This document shows positions 51,884 through 59,327 of a DNA stretch of 64,000 nucleotides, in pieces. Each line of letters starts with the position of its first letter. Within the stretch, counting starts at the first letter, position 1. The position numbers and the translations under genes are program-made. The notes beneath the pieces were generated by a model, which saw nothing but the letters and a program-made list of their open reading frames with translations, was not told the origin of the DNA and did not search any database. The DNA is from an uncultured Porphyromonadaceae bacterium (GTDB lineage Bacteria > Bacteroidota > Bacteroidia > Bacteroidales > Muribaculaceae): the NCBI GenBank assembly GCA_947177685.1, contig CAMWVE010000002.1, forward strand, positions 62,001 through 126,000, given 5' to 3'.

Positions 51884-52957
51884 ATGAAGAAACACAATTT
51901 TTATGCCGGACCCTCGATCCTGAGCCAGTACACAATCAAAAACACTGCTGACGCAGTCATCAACTTTGCCGACATGGGTCTCTCTATTCTGGAGATCTCG
52001 CACCGTTCAAAACAATTTCAGGCTGTGATGGACGAGGCTGTCGCCTTGTTCAAGGAACTCCTTGAAATCCCCGAAGGATACTCGGTTCTCTTCCTCGGCG
52101 GTGGCGCTTCGCTCCAGTTCTGCCAAGTGCCCATGAACCTTCTGGCTAAGAAAGCCGGATATCTCGACACCGGCGTCTGGGCTTCCAAAGCCATCAAGGA
52201 AGCGAAACTGTTCGGTGAAGTCGAAGTGGTTGCTTCGTCAAAGGACCGCAACTACTGCTACATCCCCAAAGGTTACACCGTCCCTCAGGATGTCGACTAC
52301 TTCCACTACACTTCAAACAACACCATCTACGGAACTGAAATACGCAAGGACCCCGATGCAGGCAACGTCCGCCTCGTAGCCGACATGTCATCTGACATCT
52401 TCTCCCGTCCGGTCGACGTTTCCAAATATGACCTCATCTATGGCGGCGCTCAGAAGAACCTCGCCCCCGCAGGTGTAACCTTCGTTATCGTTCGCGACGA
52501 CGCTCTCGGTCACGTTGACCGCGTGCTCCCCACCATGCTCGACTATCGCACTCATGTGAAAAAAGGCTCCATGTTCAACACTCCCCCGGTGCTCCCCATC
52601 TTCGCAGCTCTCCAGACCCTGCGCTACTACAAACAGCTCGGCGGCGTGCGCGAAATCGAGAAAACCTGCATTGCCAAAGCTGACAAGCTCTACGAAGCCA
52701 TCGACTCAAGCCGCATGTTCGTTGCCACCGTGCCTGACCATGCTGACCGTTCGCTCATGAACGTTTGCTTCGTCATGAAACCCGAATATGCCGAACTCGA
52801 AAAAGAATTCATCGACTTCGCAACCGCAAAAGGGATGATGGGCATCAAAGGTCACCGCGATGTGGGCGGCTTCCGCGCTTCGCTCTACAACGCCCTCCCC
52901 ATGGAAAGCGTCGATGCGCTGGTTGAATGTATGAAAGAATTCCAGAACCAGAAATAA
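51884..52957 (+). CDS. serC: Phosphoserine aminotransferase
   Basis: A 357-residue PLP enzyme converting 3-phosphohydroxypyruvate and glutamate to phosphoserine. [28 protein letters not shown] and [18 protein letters not shown] are SerC landmarks; the PLP lysine is in [12 protein letters not shown] (Lys191). Length is normal. serA follows after 9 bases, giving the first two steps of serine synthesis in one operon. Confidence 0.97.
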   Translation: MKKHNFYAGPSILSQYTIKNTADAVINFADMGLSILEISHRSKQFQAVMDEAVALFKELLEIPEGYSVLFLGGGASLQFCQVPMNLLAKKAGYLDTGVWASKAIKEAKLFGEVEVVASSKDRNYCYIPKGYTVPQDVDYFHYTSNNTIYGTEIRKDPDAGNVRLVADMSSDIFSRPVDVSKYDLIYGGAQKNLAPAGVTFVIVRDDALGHVDRVLPTMLDYRTHVKKGSMFNTPPVLPIFAALQTLRYYKQLGGVREIEKTCIAKADKLYEAIDSSRMFVATVPDHADRSLMNVCFVMKPEYAELEKEFIDFATAKGMMGIKGHRDVGGFRASLYNALPMESVDALVECMKEFQNQK

Positions 52958-52966
52958 TCGGAAGCA

Positions 52967-53887
52967 ATGAAAGTTCTTGTCGCTACCGAAAAACCGTTCG
53001 CAGCAGTGGCTGTCGACGGCATTCGCAAAGAAATTGATGGCGCTGGCTACACCCTCGAGCTTCTTGAAAAATATACTGACAAACAGCAGCTTCTCAACGC
53101 CGTGGCTGACGCCGACGCGCTGATCATCCGCTCTGACAAAGTCGATGCCGAAGTGCTCGAGGCTGCCAAGCAGCTCAAGATTGTGGTTCGTGCCGGAGCA
53201 GGCTATGACAACGTCGACCTCGCTGCCGCAACTGCCCACAACGTTTGCGTGGAGAACACTCCCGGTCAGAACTCCAATGCCGTTGCGGAACTCGTTTTCG
53301 GCATGACCGTTATGGCTGTACGCAACATGTATGACGGCACCTCAGGCACCGAACTGAAAGGCAACTCGCTCGGCATCCACGCATTCGGTCAGGTCGGACG
53401 CAACGTAGCACGCATAGCCAAAGGCTTCGGTATGGAGGTGAAGGCTCTCGACCCCTATTGCCCCGAAGAAGTAATGATTGAAGCAGGCGTTTCGCCCGTG
53501 CATGACATCAAGGAGCTCTACAAAAACAACCGTTTCGTGTCGCTCCACATCCCCGCTACTGACGAGACCCGCAAGAGCGTGGGCTACGACCTGATCACCC
53601 TCATGCCCAAAAACGGCGTGCTCATCAACACTGCCCGCAAAGAGGTAATCGACGAAGAAGGTCTGGCTAAAGCGCTCCGCGAACGCACCGACATCAAATA
53701 TGTAGCCGATGTGAAACCCGACAATGCCGACGCCCTCAAAGAGGAATTCGGCGCTCGCGTGTTCTTCACCCCCAAGAAAATGGGTGCCCAGACTGCCGAG
53801 GCAAACATCAATGCCGGAATAGCTGCTGCCCGTCAGGTGGTTGCTTTCCTCCGTGATGGCATCGACCGCTTCCGCGTGAACAAATAA
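52967..53887 (+). CDS. serA: D-3-phosphoglycerate dehydrogenase, short Lys-type
   Basis: A 306-residue NAD-dependent dehydrogenase for the first step of serine synthesis, without the ACT or ASB regulatory domains of longer forms. The Rossmann motif is GIHAFGQVGRNVARI (about 136-150), and the substrate Arg lies in NTARKEVID (Arg224). Where most 2-hydroxyacid dehydrogenases have a catalytic His in TPHIG, this protein reads FFTPKKMGAQT, with Lys270 in that place. This Lys variant is known, from memory, in Bacteroidetes and Entamoeba enzymes, so the gene is probably functional. A strong terminator follows. Confidence 0.93.
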   Translation: MKVLVATEKPFAAVAVDGIRKEIDGAGYTLELLEKYTDKQQLLNAVADADALIIRSDKVDAEVLEAAKQLKIVVRAGAGYDNVDLAAATAHNVCVENTPGQNSNAVAELVFGMTVMAVRNMYDGTSGTELKGNSLGIHAFGQVGRNVARIAKGFGMEVKALDPYCPEEVMIEAGVSPVHDIKELYKNNRFVSLHIPATDETRKSVGYDLITLMPKNGVLINTARKEVIDEEGLAKALRERTDIKYVADVKPDNADALKEEFGARVFFTPKKMGAQTAEANINAGIAAARQVVAFLRDGIDRFRVNK

Positions 53888-53909
53888 TTTACCATTTCCC
53901 ACATAACCT

Positions 53910-53949
53910 GAGAGGGTGCATCAAAATGCAAATTTTGGCGCACCCTCTC
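53910..53949 (+). terminator. Terminator of serC-serA
   Basis: GAGAGGGTGC / GCACCCTCTC stem with an additional AAAAT/ATTTT inner pairing, then TGTTTT. Confidence 0.8.
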
Positions 53950-54014
53950 TGTTTTGCCCTTTTTAATACCACCGTATCCACGGTCCACGCCCAACACTGT
54001 GATTGTCTTATTTT

Positions 54015-56348
54015 CTACTTTTTTATCAAAGTTCTTACATAATTAATATTATTCTTGATCCCTTTTATATCTTCTTTGACGCCAAGCTCATCCGGATGTT
54101 TTTCTGCATAATCCAACGATATATTAAGTGCCTTCTCGAAATTATATAAAGATTTTTGGTAATCACCCAATTTATAATACGCATACCCAATATTATTATA
54201 AACTGAAGCTACATCCGGATGTTCCTCTCCATAAATTTTTAATTGTATCTTTAGCGCTTTTTCATAAAACGGTAATGCTTGAACATATTTCCTTTGGTGG
54301 GAATACATACCTCCAATATTGTAATAACTCATTGCCACATCCGGATGCTCCTCCCCGAAGTTATCTACCCATATTTTTAGTGCTTTTTCAAAAAATTCTG
54401 ATGCTCGTGCAAAATATCCTTGCCGGGAGAGTACACCTCCAATATTATTGAGGCTTGTCGCCACACTGGAATGATTTTCACCCAAAGTTTTTATCCGGAC
54501 TTTCAGAGCCTTTTCATAATATTCTAAAGCTCGTTCATAGTCCTCCTTCAAGTGATATACATAACCAATAGAATTATAGCTTAACGCTGTATCTGAATGA
54601 TACTCACCAAATTTCTCTCTCCGAATCTTCAGAGCCTTTTCATAATATTCTAAAGCTTGTTCATAGTCCTTTTTATATGAATATACTGATCCAATATTAT
54701 TATAGCTCTGAGCAACATCCGGATGATTCTCCCCAAAAAATTTTAAGCGAATTTCTAATGATTTATTGTAATATTCTAAAGCCCTGCCAAAATCACTGCG
54801 ATTGCAATAGATCATTCCGATATTGTTGTAGCATAATCCAACGTCCGGATGATTCTCACCAAATATATCCAAATAGATTTTCAATGCTATGTTGTAATTC
54901 TCCAAAGCTCGTGTATTATCACCAAGAGCTTCATAAGTAGCTCCGACATTGTTGTAACTCTGAGCCGCATCTTGATGATTCTCCCCTAATACTTCCAACC
55001 TGACTTTCAGAGATTTCCCAAAAAAATCTAATGCTTGCGCATATTTACTCTGACGATAATAAACATCCCCAATATTGTTATAGATAAGTGCAACATCAGA
55101 TTGATTCCCACCTAAAGATTCTAATCTGATTTTCAACGCTTTTTCGTAATGCACCAAAGCTCGGTCAAAATCATTTAGGTGGTTATATATCGATCCCATA
55201 TTGTCATATTCTACTGCCACCAACAAAGAATTCTCACCAAATACTTCTAAAAAAACCTTCATTGATTTATTATAATATTCCAATGCCCGTTCATAATTTG
55301 CCATATTACTATATGTCAAACCGATATTGTTGTAGCTCATAGCCACAGAGGAATGATTCTCACCTCCCTGTGCAATAGCAACCAATAACGCCTTGTTATA
55401 ATATTCCAAAGCCAAGTTATATCGTGCAAGATAATCAGATATAAAATTTCCAGCTTCAAGAAGATACAAAGCGTTGTCCGGACACATTTCCACACGCTTT
55501 TCCAGCCAGTAGGCTGCCGAGTCATTATCAAATTTCAGCTTGCAAATCTCAAATCTGTTATAGCAGTCGGCGGCAAAATCATCGAGGAGAACAGCTTCTT
55601 GCTTTCCGCTCTTGCTCAGATTTTCCTCACGGTTCACAAGTTCCTGACGTTCTTTCGCATTGGCTTCACGGATGCGTCTTATTTCTGCCTCACGCTCCTC
55701 CATGCTTCCCTTGGTACGCAAAAGTGAATCTGCCCGTGCAAGCTCCCCGTTTCGGATGTAGTCTGTCATCTGACGCTGAAAATCGCTTAGTTGGTCAAAG
55801 TCAATTTTTGAGTATCGCTCAGCAAGTTCCGCAATAAATTTCTCACCACTCTCTTTTTGGGAATTCAGTTCGCGAAGCGCCTCGGCATACTGTTCCTGAC
55901 TGATTTTATTTTCTTCGCGAAGAGCTTCCAGCTCATCCTCCTTTTGAGCCAACTGTTTATTAAGATTTCTGAGCAGCTTGCGCTGACTCGTAACCTTATC
56001 ATCCTCAAGCGCCTTTTGGTTATCAAGCACAAGAATAAGAGGGTTGGCGCTACATGCATATTCCTTCGAGAGCATTTCAGGATCCACCACAATATAGCCC
56101 GACTTTTTGACATCCTTCAGATAAAACTTATTCGAAGGCAAGGTGAGGGTGAAGTCTCCCGACTCTCTCGACATCACAGAACTTCCGTTCTGCAACTCCA
56201 CTATTGCTGCCCCGAGCCTTTGTCCGGGAATTACCACTCCTTTGTTGTCCATTCTGCCACGGGTCTTGACATAACCGGTCTGTTTGACTGCCGCAACGGC
56301 AGAAAATAGAGTAGCAAGCAAGAGCAATGGGAGAAAGAGTTTTTTCAT
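54015..56348 (-). CDS. Exported TPR-repeat protein (kinesin-light-chain-type repeats)
   Basis: A 777-residue exported protein. Signal peptide (FLPLLLLATLFSAVAAV), a beta domain near 25-110 (VIPGQRLGAAIVELQNGSSV), a long coiled coil (about 125-265, LNKQLAQKEDELEALREENK), then ten near-perfect 42-residue TPRs of form HPDVAxSYNNIGxxYxxxxD, yxxALEYYEKALKIRlxxfGEN. The TPR array probably binds partners in the periplasm. The frame opens at TTG 56357, but ATG 56348 (MKKLFLPLLLL) is the better start. The TPR-coding DNA is clearly more A/T-rich than the first third, and adjacent units share 43 bases with one mismatch. Confidence 0.88.
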   Translation of the reverse strand: MKKLFLPLLLLATLFSAVAAVKQTGYVKTRGRMDNKGVVIPGQRLGAAIVELQNGSSVMSRESGDFTLTLPSNKFYLKDVKKSGYIVVDPEMLSKEYACSANPLILVLDNQKALEDDKVTSQRKLLRNLNKQLAQKEDELEALREENKISQEQYAEALRELNSQKESGEKFIAELAERYSKIDFDQLSDFQRQMTDYIRNGELARADSLLRTKGSMEEREAEIRRIREANAKERQELVNREENLSKSGKQEAVLLDDFAADCYNRFEICKLKFDNDSAAYWLEKRVEMCPDNALYLLEAGNFISDYLARYNLALEYYNKALLVAIAQGGENHSSVAMSYNNIGLTYSNMANYERALEYYNKSMKVFLEVFGENSLLVAVEYDNMGSIYNHLNDFDRALVHYEKALKIRLESLGGNQSDVALIYNNIGDVYYRQSKYAQALDFFGKSLKVRLEVLGENHQDAAQSYNNVGATYEALGDNTRALENYNIALKIYLDIFGENHPDVGLCYNNIGMIYCNRSDFGRALEYYNKSLEIRLKFFGENHPDVAQSYNNIGSVYSYKKDYEQALEYYEKALKIRREKFGEYHSDTALSYNSIGYVYHLKEDYERALEYYEKALKVRIKTLGENHSSVATSLNNIGGVLSRQGYFARASEFFEKALKIWVDNFGEEHPDVAMSYYNIGGMYSHQRKYVQALPFYEKALKIQLKIYGEEHPDVASVYNNIGYAYYKLGDYQKSLYNFEKALNISLDYAEKHPDELGVKEDIKGIKNNINYVRTLIKK

Positions 56349-56375
56349 CGGGTTCAAATATTGTTGTTCAGTTCA

Positions 56376-56383
56376 CAAAGATA
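56376..56383 (-). promoter_or_regulatory. -7 box TATCTTTG of the TPR gene
   Basis: Minus-strand TAnnTTTG match 27 bases upstream of the ATG. Confidence 0.65.
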
Positions 56384-56531
56384 GTGATTTATCGGACGTG
56401 ATGCAAATAGGGTTAGTTTTTAGTCGGTAGTTATCTTAACATCGGAAGCATAACTATACAAAATCTAAAGACTAAAATCTAAAAACTACCACCTCTTACA
56501 CTTTCCTGTCGCACTCCCCTGATTCACGGTG

Positions 56532-56539
56532 TAACTTTG
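56532..56539 (+). promoter_or_regulatory. -7 box TAACTTTG of the lysis-like cassette
   Basis: Exact consensus ending 10 bases before ATG 56550, implying a leader of only a few bases. Confidence 0.7.
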
Positions 56540-56549
56540 CAAAAAACTT

Positions 56550-56771
56550 ATGACTATGAAATCACACAAACAAACTCTGCAACTCATTCTTGCAACACTG
56601 ATCACTATTGCAGGACTCGCCCTGATTGCCGCCGGATTCATGGTGCCACCCATCGGGGTCATCGACGCCTCCGTACTCACCGCATTCGGTGAAATCCTCA
56701 CCTTTGCCGGCACTCTGTTCGGCATGGACTATCACTACAAAGCAAAATCAAACCATAATTATCATGCGTAA
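56550..56771 (+). CDS. Small holin-like membrane protein
   Basis: A 73-residue protein with two hydrophobic segments (LQLILATLITIAGLALIAAG; VLTAFGEILTFAGTLFGM) and a short charged tail. Its size, topology and position directly before an endolysin-like amidase resemble phage holins. Sequence alone cannot prove pore formation. It overlaps the amidase start by 8 bases and lies 10 bases after a strong -7 box. Confidence 0.65.
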   Translation: MTMKSHKQTLQLILATLITIAGLALIAAGFMVPPIGVIDASVLTAFGEILTFAGTLFGMDYHYKAKSNHNYHA

Positions 56772-57168
56772 AATCACACGAATCATCATCCACTGCTCGG
56801 CAACCCCTGCCGGACGACACTTCACTGTCAGCGACATCGACCGCTGCCACCGTCAGCGCGGTTTCAACTCCATCGGCTATCACTATGTCATCTATATCGA
56901 CGGATCTATCCATCCCGGACGCCCCGAATCGCAGATTGGCGCACACTGCAAAGGCTATAACGCTGACAGCATAGGCATCTGCTACATAGGCGGTTGCGAC
57001 ACAGCCATGCGTCCTGCCGACACGCGCACCCCTAAGCAGCGCAAAGCCCTGATTGAACTGGTTGCCACACTGCGCCTACGCTATCCCGATGCTACCGTCC
57101 ACGGTCACTACGAATTTGCTGCCAAAGCATGCCCTTCGTTTAACGTAGAAAAAGAATTCCCCCGATGA
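56764..57168 (+). CDS. N-acetylmuramoyl-L-alanine amidase (T7 lysozyme-like, Amidase_2)
   Basis: A 134-residue single-domain amidase without a signal peptide. RIIIHCSATPAGRHFTVSDI, FNSIGYHYVIYIDGSIHPGR, SIGICYIGG and VHGHYEFAAKACPSFNVEKE match the T7 lysozyme/PGRP fold; the zinc ligands are the first His, the late His and the final Cys. Lack of a signal fits an endolysin released by a holin. A longer upstream frame exists, but ATG 56764 begins MRKITRIIIH as in the family. It overlaps both neighbours. Confidence 0.92.
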   Translation: MRKITRIIIHCSATPAGRHFTVSDIDRCHRQRGFNSIGYHYVIYIDGSIHPGRPESQIGAHCKGYNADSIGICYIGGCDTAMRPADTRTPKQRKALIELVATLRLRYPDATVHGHYEFAAKACPSFNVEKEFPR

Positions 57169-57605
57169 AACACACCATTATCGCCCTGCTGCTCCTGCTC
57201 ACCTCTTGCGCCACCTCTCGCAAGCAGGAATCATTCGGCGCTTATCAGACGGCGTCCGACTCTGTCACGGCGGTTCATGTCGAAGCGATCCGCCACACCA
57301 CCGACTCCACTCGGCTGCTGACCCTTGTCACAATCGACTCGCTGAACATCGCCGGAGACACTGCCAAGCAACTCCGGGTTTATGGTGTTCGTATCCGGCA
57401 CTCAGGCAAGCGAACCTCAGCAACCGTCGAAGCCCTGACTGCCGACTCCGTCAGCCAAGCCGTCGCGACTGCTGCAGCCCATTTTCAGCAACACGAAAGT
57501 TCACCGGTCACTACCCCACCCCGCATACACGGAATCCTGCTTGTCGCAGTCGGTCTGCTGGCTCTGTTGTCGTTTCTCCGACTCAGCCACAACGGCAATA
57601 ATTAA
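57165..57605 (+). CDS. Lipoprotein with C-terminal transmembrane helix (unimolecular spanin-like)
   Basis: A 146-residue protein: lipoprotein signal MKHTIIALLLLLTSC (Cys15), a periplasm-spanning middle of about 100 residues and a C-terminal transmembrane helix (GILLVAVGLLALLSFLRL). An outer-membrane lipid anchor at one end with an inner-membrane helix at the other is the design of unimolecular spanins that fuse the two membranes in phage lysis. No sequence family is recognised. It overlaps the amidase stop by 4 bases (ATGA), completing a holin-endolysin-spanin order. Confidence 0.65.
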   Translation: MKHTIIALLLLLTSCATSRKQESFGAYQTASDSVTAVHVEAIRHTTDSTRLLTLVTIDSLNIAGDTAKQLRVYGVRIRHSGKRTSATVEALTADSVSQAVATAAAHFQQHESSPVTTPPRIHGILLVAVGLLALLSFLRLSHNGNN

Positions 57606-57669
57606 AAAATTTCATCTCACAATAAACTTACCACAGGTTCATGGGTCTTAATGACAAACAGCCAACCGA

Positions 57670-58188
57670 ATGAAATCCATAAACCACAATCAGTCACATC
57701 ACAACGACAGGTTCACCACCATAGTCAACGACTACCGTGAACCAATCTACTGGTTCGTACGCCGCCGCGTGGTCTCGCACCACGATGCCGACGACGTGGT
57801 TCAGGAAGTATTCATCCGTGCCTACCGCTCGCTCGACACCCTCAAGGACCCCGATGCCATCCGCCCGTGGCTCTATCGAATCGCCGTCAACGAAATTGCC
57901 CGCTTCATGGCGCAACGCTACCGCAACGAGGCGGAGCTGACTGCCGACCTTACCGACAAACTCACCCAAGGAGAATATGTCGACTACGAAAACACCATGG
58001 CGGTCACCTTTCAGCGTGCACTCCTCACACTCTCCGAAAAACAGCGCACGGTGTTTGAACTCCGATACTACAACGAACTCCCCTATGAGGAAATCTCGGA
58101 GATATGCCACACGTCTGTCAACACCCTCAAGACAACCTATCACGTTGCCCGACAAAAAGTTACAGATTATATTATCAACAACGCATAA
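57670..58188 (+). CDS. ECF-type RNA polymerase sigma factor
   Basis: A 172-residue sigma-70-like factor. Region 2 is seen in YREPIYWFVRRRVVSHHDAD and DVVQEVFIRAYRSLDTL, region 4 in LSEKQRTVFELRYYNELPYE and EISEICHTSVNTLKTTYHVA. Typical ECF factors are held by a membrane anti-sigma until an envelope signal appears. It is followed after 23 bases by a single-pass membrane protein in the anti-sigma position. Confidence 0.92.
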   Translation: MKSINHNQSHHNDRFTTIVNDYREPIYWFVRRRVVSHHDADDVVQEVFIRAYRSLDTLKDPDAIRPWLYRIAVNEIARFMAQRYRNEAELTADLTDKLTQGEYVDYENTMAVTFQRALLTLSEKQRTVFELRYYNELPYEEISEICHTSVNTLKTTYHVARQKVTDYIINNA

Positions 58189-58211
58189 CCCTCTCCAAAA
58201 CCATTCCAACC

Positions 58212-58535
58212 ATGAACCGACAAGATTTCAATATCGACGATTTTCGTCAGCACTCCAACCCCTACACCGTGCCTGAAGGCTACTTCAGCAAGCAGCAACA
58301 GGCTCTGATGCAGATACCGTCGCGCCACTCCAGCCCCCGGCGCTTCAGGCTTATCCACTTCATTTCTATTGCTGCCACCTTCGCGGTCATCGTCACACTC
58401 GCCATGCTTTTCATAAAGCCTGCCGAAACCCCGGCTGATCTCGACAGCTACATAGCCACACTGACCGACACCGAGTTGAGCCAGTCCATAGAGCTTGACA
58501 ATCTCGACATCTATTCCGAATTTATTATAGACTAA
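58212..58535 (+). CDS. Small single-pass membrane protein, probable anti-sigma factor
   Basis: A 107-residue protein: cytosolic N-terminus (MNRQDFNIDDFRQHSNPYTV, PEGYFSKQQQALM), one transmembrane helix (about 51-70, LIHFISIAATFAVIVTLAML) and an acidic C-terminus. The topology and position after an ECF sigma gene suggest an anti-sigma, but no zinc anti-sigma motif is present. A frame to 58104 overlaps the sigma gene; ATG 58212 starts the conserved-looking part. Confidence 0.7.
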   Translation: MNRQDFNIDDFRQHSNPYTVPEGYFSKQQQALMQIPSRHSSPRRFRLIHFISIAATFAVIVTLAMLFIKPAETPADLDSYIATLTDTELSQSIELDNLDIYSEFIID

Positions 58536-58545
58536 AACTACTGAT

Positions 58546-59115
58546 ATGAAAAAAATCGCATCCATCCTGATGACCATGGTCATCGCATTTTGCACCGTAA
58601 GTGCCGTTAATGCCGAGTCAATGCCTCCCGAATCAGGTCCGCAGATAGCAAAAGAAGCAAGTCTGATGGTCGACAACCTGAAACTCAGTGGCGACACCGC
58701 TGTAAAATTCATCAAAATCTATGCCGACTACCGCGCCGAACTTGAAAAAGTGCGCTCAGAGTGCAAGCCTTGCAAGCCGCAGGTTGTCGATGGCAAAAAA
58801 GTGCCCCTCACGGAGCAGCAGGTCGAAGAAAACATCAAAAATGAATTCAAGGCAAGCCACAAAATCATTGACATCCGCGAGAAATACTACTCTCAGTTCA
58901 AGACCATCCTCACCCCGTCGCAGATATCCAAGATGTTCCGGCATGAAAAGAAAATCATGGACCGCAAACGCCACGAAATGGACAAACGTCGCAAAGCTGC
59001 CGGAAAACACCACAAAAAAGCTCCCAGACGTCCCATGAGAAAAACCGGGCAACCCTTCAAGAAAGGAGTGAGCGACACCCTGACCGTCATGAAAGGGAAA
59101 AATCTGGAACGCTGA
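58546..59115 (+). CDS. Periplasmic CpxP/Spy-like (LTXXQ) protein
   Basis: A 189-residue exported protein (signal ILMTMVIAFCTVSAVNAES) that is helical and very basic at its C-terminus. LTPSQISKMFRHEKKIMDRK matches the LTXXQ motif of CpxP/Spy/ZraP-type stress chaperones or metal sensors. The middle carries a C-x2-C (ECKPCKP). Located 10 bases after the probable anti-sigma, it completes a sigma/anti-sigma/sensor module. Terminator at 59184-59210. Confidence 0.75.
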   Translation: MKKIASILMTMVIAFCTVSAVNAESMPPESGPQIAKEASLMVDNLKLSGDTAVKFIKIYADYRAELEKVRSECKPCKPQVVDGKKVPLTEQQVEENIKNEFKASHKIIDIREKYYSQFKTILTPSQISKMFRHEKKIMDRKRHEMDKRRKAAGKHHKKAPRRPMRKTGQPFKKGVSDTLTVMKGKNLER

Positions 59116-59183
59116 AAAATAAAATATTCAACACAGCCGGTCTTAACCCATCCCGTCCCGGCTCCACTGTTGGTTTGCAAGGA

Positions 59184-59210
59184 GGGTGCAGTTCATTTTG
59201 AACTGCACCC
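59184..59210 (+). terminator. Terminator of the ECF sigma module
   Basis: Perfect 11-bp stem AGGGTGCAGTTC-type, centred on ATTTT, then CTTCTTTT. Confidence 0.8.
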
Positions 59211-59314
59211 CTTCTTTTAAACCCCTGAAAACGTCATGATTGTGTAATTTACGTCAGAAGGTTGCCTCCTATAAAAAACTGTGGAAAATACTGGTTAATA
59301 CAGGAAAAATTCCT

Positions 59315-59322
59315 TATCTTTG
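59315..59322 (+). promoter_or_regulatory. -7 box TATCTTTG of the AlbA/Schlafen-type gene
   Basis: Ends 5 bases before ATG 59328, so the transcript would be leaderless or nearly so. Confidence 0.7.
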
Positions 59323-59327
59323 CAGTT

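Noticed and set aside
56550..59115. Complete prophage
   Set aside because: No integrase, terminase, portal, capsid or tail genes; only the three lysis-like genes.
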